Origin: Pacificispira sp033344895
Lineage (GTDB): Bacteria > Pseudomonadota > Alphaproteobacteria > UBA8366 > Aestuariispiraceae
Reading direction: 5' to 3'
NCBI GenBank assembly: GCA_965229685.1
Contig: OZ245920.1
Span: 2,976,001-3,040,000 of the forward strand
DNA length: 64,000 bases
In this document: positions 25,941 to 34,652 of the stretch, in pieces
How the letters are laid out: each line of letters begins with the position of its first letter
Numbering within the stretch: position 1 is the first letter of the stretch
Notes under the pieces: generated by a model
Database searches by the model: none
The model's input: the letters and a program-made list of their open reading frames with translations, nothing else
Told to the model about the DNA's origin: nothing
Made by a program: the position numbers and the translations under genes

Positions 25941-26977
25941 TGCTGACGAGTCTCAGACGACGACAATCGACAATGCAACAGCGGCGGGACCAGCGCCGCA
26001 CCGGTCCCAGATGGACGCCCTATATCTATGTCGGCGTGTTGCTGACCCTCGCCCTATGGGCCGGTAACAACCTGTTCGGCCACATGTTCTTCCTGAGGGC
26101 CGACGGTTTGGTCGTGGCCACGGCCACGGCTGTATCGAGCGAAAACGTGGCGCGAGTCGACGCCGTTCATGTCGAACAGGGCCAACGGGTACAGCGCGAC
26201 GCGCCGGTGGTCGATTTGTCGTCGCAATCCTATGCGGAAAAAATCGCCACCTTGACGCTGCGCCGGGCGCAGAATGCCAGCCAACTGGCGGAACTCCGCG
26301 CCCGCCGGGATTCCCTTCCGGAACTGATGGCGGCCGCGACCGCGCGAACCGAGGCGGCCGGAGAGCGCCTGAAATCGCTCAGCGCGCTGGCGGAACAGAA
26401 CATCGTCACGGAGTCCGAAGTCGCCGCGGCTCACGACCGATATTACCGTGCGCTTGCCGAACGCCGCAGCCTGGAAGGTGATCAGCAGACCATCAGCCAG
26501 CGGATCGATGATCTGAGGACAGCGGTGGAAGCCGCAGACGAAACCATCGCCACTTTGAAACAGCGATACGGATCGGGCCGGATCAGCGCGCCCGCCGATG
26601 GCATCGTGGGGCAGGTATCCGTTTCCCCGGGCGATGTCGTTCAGCCTGGGCAAAGCATGCTTCGCATCTATCGCGAACCGCGTTTCGTGCTTGGCTTCCT
26701 GCCCGCGACGGCATTCTACGACATTCGACCCGGTGATCGTGTCGAGGTGCGTTACGGCCTGATCGCCCTGCCCGCGACGATTGAGAAGATCGAACCGGTG
26801 GCCCCGGAACTGCCGGAGGAGTTTCAGAAATCCTTCAAACCGGTGGACCGACAGCAGCTTGCCTATATTCGTCTCGCCGACCCCGCCGCCGCCCCGCCGC
26901 TCTTCGCCAAGGTCGAACTGCGGTCGGGGATTTCGGAATGGGAACGGCTTCGCACCCTTCTGGGCCTGGACCGATAG
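25940..26977 (+). CDS. HlyD/Alg44-like membrane-fusion protein
   Basis: A 345-residue protein with one transmembrane helix near residues 27-48 (YIYVGVLLTLALWAGNNLFG), a biotinyl-lipoyl-like hairpin half (VDAVHVEQGQRVQRDAPVVD), a long coiled-coil stretch (about 95-220), the second lipoyl half (RISAPADGIVGQVSVSPGDVV) and a beta-barrel. This is the plan of periplasmic adaptor proteins. The GTG at 25940 overlaps the previous stop and has GGAGAG six bases upstream; an ATG at 25973 is the alternative. It probably guides the polymer across the periplasm, as Alg44 does for alginate. No outer-membrane pore gene is linked. Confidence 0.82.
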   Translation: MLTSLRRRQSTMQQRRDQRRTGPRWTPYIYVGVLLTLALWAGNNLFGHMFFLRADGLVVATATAVSSENVARVDAVHVEQGQRVQRDAPVVDLSSQSYAEKIATLTLRRAQNASQLAELRARRDSLPELMAAATARTEAAGERLKSLSALAEQNIVTESEVAAAHDRYYRALAERRSLEGDQQTISQRIDDLRTAVEAADETIATLKQRYGSGRISAPADGIVGQVSVSPGDVVQPGQSMLRIYREPRFVLGFLPATAFYDIRPGDRVEVRYGLIALPATIEKIEPVAPELPEEFQKSFKPVDRQQLAYIRLADPAAAPPLFAKVELRSGISEWERLRTLLGLDR

Positions 26978-26980
26978 TCC

Positions 26981-27014
26981 ATTCCCGGCATTCGGCGAGC
27001 CGGGCTTCGGGAAT
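26981..27014. terminator. Hairpin between convergent genes
   Basis: Nested arms (ATTCCCG at 26981-26987 with CGGGAAT at 27008-27014, and CCCGGC/GCCGGG inside) fill the gap between two convergent stops. It could end transcription from both sides, though there is no T tract. Confidence 0.4.
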
Positions 27015-29392
27015 CAGGCCAGGTAGTGGATCGACTTTCCGGTCGTCAGTCCGCTGACCTTTTCGACGATCGATTGGGCGTCGATCCCGTAGTGGCGGTA
27101 GAGATCCTGGATGGATCCGGTCTGGCCGAAATGCTCGACACCCAGCGGGATCGTCTGATGCCCCTGCACCGCCCCCAACCAGGCCAGCGTCGCCGGATGG
27201 CCGTCGATGACGGTAACCAGCTTGCAATGCCTCGGCAGGTCCGCAAACAGGGTCTCGATATGGCTGACGGCGTTGCTGTTGCCACGTGACCGGGCGCGCT
27301 GGGCGGCGGTCCAGCCGGCATTCAGGCGATCTGCGGACGTCACGCTCAAGACCGCGACATCGCGTCGTCCGCCGGCAACGATGCCGGCCGCCTGGATGAC
27401 TTCCGGCGCCACCACGCCCTGATAGGCCAGAACGACCTCGCAGTTCGGGCCCGGTTCGCGAACCCAGTAGGCACCGTCGATCGTCCCCTGACGGAAGTCC
27501 TGATCGGTCCGGCGGGCTGCCTGTTCGATCGGGTTGGTGCTGAGCCTCAGATAGACCGAGCCACCGACCTCGTCGCGAAGCCAGGTCCGCTCGTCCGGAT
27601 CGCCCTCGCCGTCGCGCTGCATATAGTCGAAGGCCCATTCCAGAATGACCGCCAGTTCGTCGGCGAAGGCAGGCTCGAAAGCGGCCAACCCGTCCTGGCT
27701 CATTCCGATCAGCGGCGAGGCGATGGATTGATGGGCGCCGCCTTCGGGCGCCAGGGTCACACCCGACGGCGTGCCGACGATCATGAAACGCGCATCCTGG
27801 TAACAGGCATAGTTCAACGCATCGAGGCCGCGCGATACAAAGGGATCGTAGACCGTACCGATCGGGATCAGCCGCTTGCCGAAGAGCGAATGCGACAAGC
27901 CGGCGGCGGCAAGCAGCAGGAACAGGTTCATCTCCGCAATACCCAGCTCCAGATGTTGGCCGTCCGGAGTGAAGTCCCATTTTGCAGTCGACGGAATCTT
28001 TTCCTCGCGAAACAGGTCGGTCGACGCGGTCCGGGCGTAGAGTTTCCTTCGGTTGACCCATGGGCCCAGGCTGGTCGTGCCGGTCACATCGGGCGAAGTT
28101 GTCAGAATCCGCTGCACCAGCGGTGCGTCCTGCTTTGCCAGGTTGCCGAGAATTTTGCCGAAGGCGGCCTGTGTCGATATTTCCTTATCACCCGGCACTT
28201 CCAGTTCGGGAACCGGCAGCACCGCGTCCCGGTAACGACGCCGACCGTCCGCGAAGAACGGCACTCCATCGAGGAACGCCTTGAATCCGTCGACATCGTC
28301 GATGGTGGCGAAGCGATCCCATTCCTGCCCGTCCGGAACCCCCATATGGCGCTGCCAGTCCGCCATCTGCGCCGGGGTCATCAGGCCGCCGTGATTGTCC
28401 TTGTGCCCGGCGATCGGCGTGCCCCAGCCCTTGATCGTGTAGGCCAGGAAACATGTCGGCCGCTCATCGTCGATATCGGCGAAAGCGTCGGCCATGGAAC
28501 TGACACAGTTGCCGCCGAGATTTTCCATCAGCGCCGCCAGTTCCGCGTCGCTGCGCCGGTCCAGCAGCGCGCTGACCTCGCTTTGGTCACCGAGGTCGTT
28601 CATCAGCCGTTCGCGCCACACCGCACCGCCCTGATAGGTGAGTGCGCTGTAATCCTGGTTCGGACAATTGTCGATCCAGTCGCGCAGTTTCTCGCCGCCG
28701 GGCTCCTTGAACGCCTCGCGCTGCAGGGCCCCGTACTTGACCTTCACAACCCGCCATCCGAAGGCGTCGAACACCTTCTCAATGCGCTGCCACAGGCCTT
28801 CCCGGACAATGCCGTCCAGCGACTGCCGGTTATAGTCGATGATCCACCAGCAGTTCCGCAGATCGTTCTTCCAGGCTTCCTGCAGACATTCGTAGACATT
28901 GCCTTCGTCGAGTTCGGCATCGCCTGCCAGCGCAATCATGCGGCCGGTCCGAATGCCGCTGCCCCAGTCCTTGGACTGGATGAAGTCCTGCACCATCGAC
29001 GCAAAGGAAGTCACGGCGATCCCCAGACCGACAGAGCCGGTGGAAAAATCGACATCGTCGATATCCTTGGTCCGGCTGGGATAAGATTGCGCGCCGCCAA
29101 ATCCGCGGAAATCCATCATCTTCTTCAGGGTCTGATTGCCCATCAGATACTGCATGGCATGGAACAGGGGCGACGCATGAGGTTTCACGGCAACCCGGTC
29201 CTGCGGCCGCAGCGCACTGAAATACAAGGCAGTCATGATGGAGACCATTGAGGCAGAGGACGCCTGATGTCCGCCGACCTTGATCCCGTCCGGATTGGGC
29301 CGGATGTGATTGGCGTAGTGGATCATCCAATGCGACAACCAGAGCAGCCGCTGTTCGACAGTCTTGAGGGAATTGTCTTCGGTCTGCGTCAT
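27014..29392 (-). CDS. mdeB: MdeB-like homodimeric 2-oxoacid dehydrogenase E1/transketolase-like enzyme
   Basis: A 792-residue thiamine-diphosphate enzyme of the AceE/transketolase type. The ThDP motif is ALAGDAELDEGNVYE with the Asn in WWIIDYNRQSLDG. The N-terminal block GIKVGGHQASSASMVSIMTALY matches homodimeric pyruvate dehydrogenase E1, but the protein is about 90 residues shorter than AceE. In Pseudomonas putida, mdeB encodes an E1-like protein beside methionine gamma-lyase and is linked to 2-oxobutyrate use. The same neighbours here (gamma-lyase and an Lrp regulator) support that role. No E2 or E3 gene is nearby, so it must share those subunits. Confidence 0.82.
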   Translation of the reverse strand: MTQTEDNSLKTVEQRLLWLSHWMIHYANHIRPNPDGIKVGGHQASSASMVSIMTALYFSALRPQDRVAVKPHASPLFHAMQYLMGNQTLKKMMDFRGFGGAQSYPSRTKDIDDVDFSTGSVGLGIAVTSFASMVQDFIQSKDWGSGIRTGRMIALAGDAELDEGNVYECLQEAWKNDLRNCWWIIDYNRQSLDGIVREGLWQRIEKVFDAFGWRVVKVKYGALQREAFKEPGGEKLRDWIDNCPNQDYSALTYQGGAVWRERLMNDLGDQSEVSALLDRRSDAELAALMENLGGNCVSSMADAFADIDDERPTCFLAYTIKGWGTPIAGHKDNHGGLMTPAQMADWQRHMGVPDGQEWDRFATIDDVDGFKAFLDGVPFFADGRRRYRDAVLPVPELEVPGDKEISTQAAFGKILGNLAKQDAPLVQRILTTSPDVTGTTSLGPWVNRRKLYARTASTDLFREEKIPSTAKWDFTPDGQHLELGIAEMNLFLLLAAAGLSHSLFGKRLIPIGTVYDPFVSRGLDALNYACYQDARFMIVGTPSGVTLAPEGGAHQSIASPLIGMSQDGLAAFEPAFADELAVILEWAFDYMQRDGEGDPDERTWLRDEVGGSVYLRLSTNPIEQAARRTDQDFRQGTIDGAYWVREPGPNCEVVLAYQGVVAPEVIQAAGIVAGGRRDVAVLSVTSADRLNAGWTAAQRARSRGNSNAVSHIETLFADLPRHCKLVTVIDGHPATLAWLGAVQGHQTIPLGVEHFGQTGSIQDLYRHYGIDAQSIVEKVSGLTTGKSIHYLA

Positions 29393-29654
29393 GGTCCTGC
29401 CTTTGTTACCAAGGTTCTGCGCCAGATGGTGGCCCCATTCTGATATGCGTGCCGATACTCTTCACTCCACGGGCCGAATCTCAGACCCGCCCCAGAGGGA
29501 AAATGCGGGCGATCATCCCGCAGGGCAACCCAGCGAAGCGCTTCTTCGACCCGCCGGTTACGGAGATTCTGTAGTCAAATCCGGAAATGCCAATGGTGTT
29601 CATGGTCCCAAGACCCATGAAGCACGGTTAACCAGGCACCCGGCAAAACCGGCA

Positions 29655-30857
29655 TCACGCCGCCTGCATGTTGTGCCCGGCCAATGCGTTCATCAGGTCG
29701 TCAATCAGGTCGTCGACGGCCTCAAGGCCGACCGACAGGCGAACCAGACCTTCCGCAATACCGTGCGCGGCCCGTTCCTCCGGCGTGTAAGTCGAGTGGG
29801 TCATGCTGGCCGGGTGCTGAATCAGGCTTTCCGCATCCCCAAGACTGACCGCTCGCTGGATCAGTTTGAGGCGGTTCATGAACGCGATCCCGGCCTGTTT
29901 CCCGCCCTTCACTTCGAAGGGGATCATGCCGCCGAACGCCGACATCTGCCGTTCGGCAACGTCCCGCTGCCGAAAACTTTCAAGGCCGGGATAATGGACG
30001 CAGCTTACGGCCGGATGGTTCTCCAACGCCTGGGCAATCTTGAATGCAGAGCGGCAATGGCGTTCCATCCGAAGTTCCAGCGTCTTGATTCCGCGCAGCA
30101 GCAGCATGGCTGTCAGCGGCGACATTACCGCGCCGGTCATGTCCTTCAATCCGACCAGTCGGATCCGTGAAATGTCTTCCGACGATCCGACGATGAGACC
30201 GGCAATGACGTCCCCATGTCCCCCCAGATATTTGGTGGCGGAATGGACAACGATATCCGCGCCGAGTTCGATGGGACGGGTGACTACCGGGGTGGCATAG
30301 GTGTTGTCGACCACCACCTTTGCCCCGGCCTGCCGGGCAATCTGCGAGATCGCCGCGATATCAACCAGTCGATTGTTCGGATTGGCCGGTGTCTCAAAGT
30401 AGACGATTTTCGTATTGGCGCTGATCGCATCAGCCAGCTTGGTCGGGTCGCACATGTCGACCGTCGTGACCTTCACGCCGAATTTCGGAAGGCCATGGGT
30501 CATGAAGGCGAAGGTGCAGCCGTACAGGGTCTTGTCGACGATGATCTCGTCACCCGCCTCCAGGAATGTCCAAAGGGTCGACGTGATTGCCCCGATACCG
30601 GAGGCCGTCGCCAATCCCGCCTGCGCCCCTTCCAGATTGGCGATACGATCTTCCAGTTGCGCCAGCGTCGGATTCGAGATGCGGGTGTAGAAATGCCCCT
30701 CACGCTCGCCGGCAAACATCGCCCCGCCATCCTCGGCATTTTCGAATGTGAATGTCGAGGTGAGATAGATCGGCGGATTCAGCGACCCCTGCGCATCCCG
30801 GGAATCATATCCATGGTGTATCGCACGCGTGGCAAATTCTTTCCGATCCGGATTCAT
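29655..30857 (-). CDS. mdeA: Methionine gamma-lyase
   Basis: A 400-residue fold-type I PLP enzyme of the trans-sulfuration group. It converts L-methionine to methanethiol, ammonia and 2-oxobutyrate. The PLP Lys is in VVHSATKYLGGHGDVIAG; the YGCTFAFMTHG block carries Cys114, equivalent to the Cys116 that marks true methionine gamma-lyases rather than cystathionine enzymes. A GGGAGG ribosome site precedes the start. The intergenic 262 bases towards mdeB contain only a short hairpin (TGCGGG/CCCGCA at 29504-29522) and no gene. It diverges from an Lrp-type regulator. Confidence 0.92.
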   Translation of the reverse strand: MNPDRKEFATRAIHHGYDSRDAQGSLNPPIYLTSTFTFENAEDGGAMFAGEREGHFYTRISNPTLAQLEDRIANLEGAQAGLATASGIGAITSTLWTFLEAGDEIIVDKTLYGCTFAFMTHGLPKFGVKVTTVDMCDPTKLADAISANTKIVYFETPANPNNRLVDIAAISQIARQAGAKVVVDNTYATPVVTRPIELGADIVVHSATKYLGGHGDVIAGLIVGSSEDISRIRLVGLKDMTGAVMSPLTAMLLLRGIKTLELRMERHCRSAFKIAQALENHPAVSCVHYPGLESFRQRDVAERQMSAFGGMIPFEVKGGKQAGIAFMNRLKLIQRAVSLGDAESLIQHPASMTHSTYTPEERAAHGIAEGLVRLSVGLEAVDDLIDDLMNALAGHNMQAA

Positions 30858-30952
30858 CCTAACCTCCCAGTTGTTGGCGGAAGCATAATAGGATGACTGT
30901 TCTGCATTTTAGTTGCTAACTTGGCCCCAAATAGCAGAGGAGTTGGCATTTT
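30858..30952. promoter_or_regulatory. Divergent promoter region of mdeA and the Lrp-type regulator
   Basis: A 95-base AT-richer gap between divergent genes containing CATAAT/TATTAT-like elements and repeated AGTTG motifs. Lrp/AsnC regulators usually bind such regions next to their own gene; no single operator can be defined by eye. Confidence 0.4.
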
Positions 30953-31429
30953 ATGCCCGAAAAAGCCGAACTGGATCGTACGGACCGACGCATCATCCGC
31001 GCCCTTCAACAGAATGGGCGCATGACCAATCTGGACCTTTCCGCCGCCGTGAACCTATCCCCGTCGCCCTGTCTGCGTCGGCTGAAGGCTCTGGAACAGA
31101 ACGACGTGATCCAGGGCTACAGCGCGCAGGTAGACCCCCGTCGCTATGGGCTGCCCGTGACCGTTTTCGTCCGGATCAGGCTGGAACTGCACTCACGGGA
31201 ATCGGTGCTCCGGTTCGAGGAAAGTGTCCGGTCAATTCCCGAGATTCTCGAGTGCCACCTGATGACCGGCCTGTCCGACTACCTGTTGCGTGTTCTTGTC
31301 AGCGACCTGGAGGATTACGAGCGGTTCGTCCGGACCCGGCTGCACCCGATCGGAGGCATCAGTTCTATCGATTCAAGCTTCGTTTATGGCGTAGTCAAAC
31401 GAACCCACGTCTTTCCCGACATTGAATAG
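30953..31429 (+). CDS. mdeR: Lrp/AsnC-family regulator (MdeR-like)
   Basis: A 158-residue regulator: HTH at about residues 8-60 (LDRTDRRIIRALQQNGRM, LSAAVNLSPSPCLRRLKAL) and a C-terminal RAM ligand-binding domain (VFVRIRLEL, CHLMTGLSDYLLRVLV). In Pseudomonas putida an Lrp-type MdeR activates mdeAB; the divergent arrangement with mdeA here matches. The expected signal is L-methionine. Confidence 0.87.
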   Translation: MPEKAELDRTDRRIIRALQQNGRMTNLDLSAAVNLSPSPCLRRLKALEQNDVIQGYSAQVDPRRYGLPVTVFVRIRLELHSRESVLRFEESVRSIPEILECHLMTGLSDYLLRVLVSDLEDYERFVRTRLHPIGGISSIDSSFVYGVVKRTHVFPDIE

Positions 31430-31453
31430 CCTGCCACCAACCGGAACGCGGCA

Positions 31454-32398
31454 TTAGCCGGAACGGTTTCGATGCTTCGCATTCGCGGTCTGCATGCCGA
31501 CGATCAGGGCGTCGCGTTCGGCCATCAGGTCGGTCATGGCGCGCGCGCCCTGCTCCGCTTCGATTCCGGCGCGCAGGGCAGCGATGGTGTCGGCATTCAG
31601 CTCGACATCCTTCATGGATTCCCACCAGCGATTGAAGCTGGGTTCATACCGGCTGCAGAACTCGCCCAGGCCGAGATCTCCGGCGCCCAGATGGAACAGC
31701 ATATGCGGTCCCATCGCCGCCCAGCGCAGACCGGGCCCGGCCCAGATCGCCTTGTCGACATCCTCGACGGAGGCCACACCTTCGACAACGAGGGAAATCG
31801 CCTCTCGCCACAGCGCGGCCTGAAGCCGATTGGCGGCATGGCCGGGCACTTCGCGGTGGAGGCGGATCGTCACCTTGCCGCATTCGGCATAGAAGGCCTC
31901 CGCGCGCTCCAGGACATCATCATCGGTCCGCTCATTCGCCAACAATTCGACCAGTGGGATCAGATGCGGAGGATTGAAGGGATGGCCCAGCACCAGGCGC
32001 CCCGGATTCCGCCAGCCCTTTTGCATTTCGGAAACCATCAGCCCGGATGCGGAGGAAGCCACCACCGCATCGGCGTCCAACACCGGCTCGATCTCAGCAA
32101 AAAGCGCGTGCTTGATCTCGATCCGCTCCGGCACGCTTTCCTGGACGAAAAACGTCCCTTCGACAGCCTCGGCGGCGGAGGCGTGGAACGTCATCGACGC
32201 CGGCGTGTCGGCCGATGGCAGGCCCAACGCGACCAGCGCCGGCTGCGCCCTTTCGGCATAGGCGCGAATTTGGGCTTCCGCCCCTTCGGCCGGATCGAAT
32301 ACGCGGACCGGATAGCCGGTTGCGGTGAACAGGCTGGCCCAGCTGGCGCCGATCACCCCACCGCCCAGAATGGCGACGGACTTGGACTTCTGGCTCAT
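31454..32398 (-). CDS. 3-hydroxyacyl-CoA dehydrogenase-like enzyme, carnitine 3-dehydrogenase type
   Basis: A 314-residue NAD-dependent enzyme with Rossmann motif VAILGGGVIGASWASLF, the catalytic segment LVLGHPFNPPHLIPLVEL and a C-terminal helical domain. Its length matches bacterial L-carnitine dehydrogenases, which oxidise carnitine to 3-dehydrocarnitine. The neighbouring BKACE gene supports this, since BKACE enzymes split 3-dehydrocarnitine to glycine betaine. Another beta-hydroxy acid remains possible. It is the last gene of a six-gene minus-strand cluster. Confidence 0.82.
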   Translation of the reverse strand: MSQKSKSVAILGGGVIGASWASLFTATGYPVRVFDPAEGAEAQIRAYAERAQPALVALGLPSADTPASMTFHASAAEAVEGTFFVQESVPERIEIKHALFAEIEPVLDADAVVASSASGLMVSEMQKGWRNPGRLVLGHPFNPPHLIPLVELLANERTDDDVLERAEAFYAECGKVTIRLHREVPGHAANRLQAALWREAISLVVEGVASVEDVDKAIWAGPGLRWAAMGPHMLFHLGAGDLGLGEFCSRYEPSFNRWWESMKDVELNADTIAALRAGIEAEQGARAMTDLMAERDALIVGMQTANAKHRNRSG

Positions 32399-32417
32399 TT
32401 GGTGGTTTCCCTTCGAT

Positions 32418-33194
32418 CTAGAACAGCGCCGGGTTCAGTGGTGACGCGGCGGTCAGGCCGCCATCGGCGGTCAGCATGCTGCCGGTCATGAAATCGGATT
32501 CGTCCGAGGCCAGCCACACGGCGACCTTAGCGATATCCTCCGGCTTGCCGAAGCGGCGGGACGGATGACGCGCCAAAGCATCCTGCTTCGCCCGATCCGG
32601 ATCGGTGGCAACGGCGAAACCGGCCTCCGCCATTTCCGTCATGATCCAGCCGGGACAGATCGCGTTACAGCGGATTCCCTGCGGACCGTGGTCGACGGCA
32701 ATCGACCGGGTCAGCCCATGTACGAAAGCCTTGCTCGCGTTGTAGAGCGCCATCGCGGGGTCCGCGACACTGGCGGAGATCGATCCCAGATTGACGATCG
32801 CGCCGCCCCCATTGGCGGCCATTACCGGGATCGCCGCACGGCACATGTTGAAAACGCCCCGCGCATTCGCGCCCATCAGCAGGTCCCAGTCCGCGTCGGT
32901 GCTTTCGGTGACCGTCTTCTCGATCTGCACGCCGGCATTGTTGACCAGAATGCCGGGCGTGCCGAACCGTTCCGCCGTTTCCGCAACCAGTCGCTCACAA
33001 TCGGCCGAGATGGAAACGTCGATGGTGGTCCAGCCCACCGCAGGGTCCAGCCCGTCCGGTCGCGCGCCGCGCCCGCAGGTCATGACGGCGGCACCGGCCG
33101 CAAGGTATGAGGACACGATCGCAGCCCCGATGCCGCGACCGCCCCCCGTCACGATCGCCGTCTTCCCGGCGAGAAGGGTCGATGCGGTGCTCAT
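32418..33194 (-). CDS. Short-chain dehydrogenase/reductase (SDR)
   Basis: A 258-residue classical SDR with cofactor motif TGGGRGIG, NNAG, catalytic Ser in NLGSISAS and the YNASK motif intact. The ATG at 33194 overlaps the end of the aldehyde dehydrogenase gene, so they are co-translated. It probably oxidises a hydroxy intermediate of the amine catabolic pathway; no precise substrate can be given. Confidence 0.87.
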   Translation of the reverse strand: MSTASTLLAGKTAIVTGGGRGIGAAIVSSYLAAGAAVMTCGRGARPDGLDPAVGWTTIDVSISADCERLVAETAERFGTPGILVNNAGVQIEKTVTESTDADWDLLMGANARGVFNMCRAAIPVMAANGGGAIVNLGSISASVADPAMALYNASKAFVHGLTRSIAVDHGPQGIRCNAICPGWIMTEMAEAGFAVATDPDRAKQDALARHPSRRFGKPEDIAKVAVWLASDESDFMTGSMLTADGGLTAASPLNPALF

Positions 33195-34624
33195 GCGTGG
33201 GCCACCATGACATGACGGACGGCGGTGTAGGCATCCAGCGCATAGACGGACATGTCGCAACCGGTCCCGGACCCGCGCATTGCCGCCCAGGGCATCTCCG
33301 CCGTTGCGACGCCATGGGTATTGATCCAGGTGAAGCCGAAGCGCAATCGGCTGGCGACGGCCATGGCCCGACCGACATCGGCTGTCCAGACCGAGGAGGC
33401 GAGACCGTAGATGCTGTCATTGGCCCAAGCGATGGCCTGTTCCGCATCGTCGAACGGCGTGACCGTTACCACCGGCCCGAAGATTTCCTGCTGCACGGCC
33501 TCACTGGATTGCGCAGGGCCGGCCAGGACCGTCGGGGCGACATAGAAACCTTCCCCCTGTGGTGCGGCTCCGCCCAGAACATCGACGCCGTCCGCGGCGC
33601 CCGCCCGGTCGATGAAGCCCTGCACACGAATGCGGTGACCGGCACTGATCAGTGGGCCCATCTCGACATCGGCATCCAGACGGGCACCAACCTTGATGTC
33701 CGCCACCGCACTGCCGAGATCGGCGACGAAGTTCTCGAACCGCGCTTTCGGCACATAGAGACGGGACGGCTGGGCGCAGTCCTGACCGGCGTTGAAATAG
33801 CTGCCGCCGCGCACTGTCTCCAGGACGGCCTCCAGATCGGCGTCATCGAAAACCAGCACAGGGGCCTTGCCGCCCAATTCCAGATGAGTATGCCGGATCT
33901 TCCGCGACGCCGCAGCCATGGCACGTTTCCCGGTTTCCGGCGAACCGGTGATCGAGATACCCTCCATGGCCGGATGGTTGATCAGCGCCTCACCGACCTG
34001 CGGGCCGCGCCCGTGGACTACATTCACGACGCCCTTCGGGAAGATATCGGCCAGATCGTCCGCCAACCGCATCAGGGACAATGGCGTCAGTTCCGACGGC
34101 TTCAAGACAATGGTGCATCCGGCTGCCAGGGCGGGGGCCAGTTTCCACGACGCCATCATCAACGGATAGTTCCAGGGGGCAATCGCCGCAATCGGCCCGA
34201 TCGGATCGCGCCGGATCATGGAGGTATGCCCGGCGACATACTCGCCGGCGGCAGACCCGGTCATGGTACGCGCGGCACCGGCGAAGAAGCGAAAGACATC
34301 ACTGCACAGCGGCAATTCCTCGCTTTCCGTCAGCGCGCGGGGCTTGCCGCAATTCAGGCTTTCCAGATCGGCCAGCTCGGCCGCCGCCGCATCGATCCGA
34401 TCGGCAAGGGCCAGCAGCATCGTTGCGCGCTCACCCGGCGGTGTACGCGACCAGCCTTCAAAGGCCACCTGCGCTGCGCGGGCCGCCGCATCGACCTGCT
34501 CCCCGGTTGCCTCTGCCAGTGACAGGATGGTCTCCCCGGTGCACGGGTCGACGACCGGCAGCGCCTCGCCGCCCCCGTCCACACGCTCCCCATCGATCAG
34601 CATGCGCGGATTTCCAATCTTCAT
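33191..34624 (-). CDS. NAD(P)-dependent aldehyde dehydrogenase
   Basis: A 477-residue ALDH with the catalytic Glu in ELGGKAPVLVFDD and catalytic Cys in FNAGQDCAQPSRLYV, as in betaine-aldehyde and gamma-aminobutyraldehyde dehydrogenases. It lies between an SDR and a BKACE gene. In this cluster it may oxidise trimethylaminobutyraldehyde, betaine aldehyde or malic semialdehyde, the last being the product of carnitine oxygenase. Confidence 0.9.
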   Translation of the reverse strand: MKIGNPRMLIDGERVDGGGEALPVVDPCTGETILSLAEATGEQVDAAARAAQVAFEGWSRTPPGERATMLLALADRIDAAAAELADLESLNCGKPRALTESEELPLCSDVFRFFAGAARTMTGSAAGEYVAGHTSMIRRDPIGPIAAIAPWNYPLMMASWKLAPALAAGCTIVLKPSELTPLSLMRLADDLADIFPKGVVNVVHGRGPQVGEALINHPAMEGISITGSPETGKRAMAAASRKIRHTHLELGGKAPVLVFDDADLEAVLETVRGGSYFNAGQDCAQPSRLYVPKARFENFVADLGSAVADIKVGARLDADVEMGPLISAGHRIRVQGFIDRAGAADGVDVLGGAAPQGEGFYVAPTVLAGPAQSSEAVQQEIFGPVVTVTPFDDAEQAIAWANDSIYGLASSVWTADVGRAMAVASRLRFGFTWINTHGVATAEMPWAAMRGSGTGCDMSVYALDAYTAVRHVMVAHA

Positions 34625-34652
34625 TCCCTGCCCTCCCGTTGGCGTCGTCGAG

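Noticed and set aside
27728..29251. A 507-residue plus-strand open frame over mdeB
   Set aside because: Antisense to the thiamine enzyme; repetitive Arg/Gln-rich sequence without domains.
29393..29654. Possible riboswitch or small gene between mdeB and mdeA
   Set aside because: Only one short hairpin (six pairs) is visible and no SAM-riboswitch core could be recognised.
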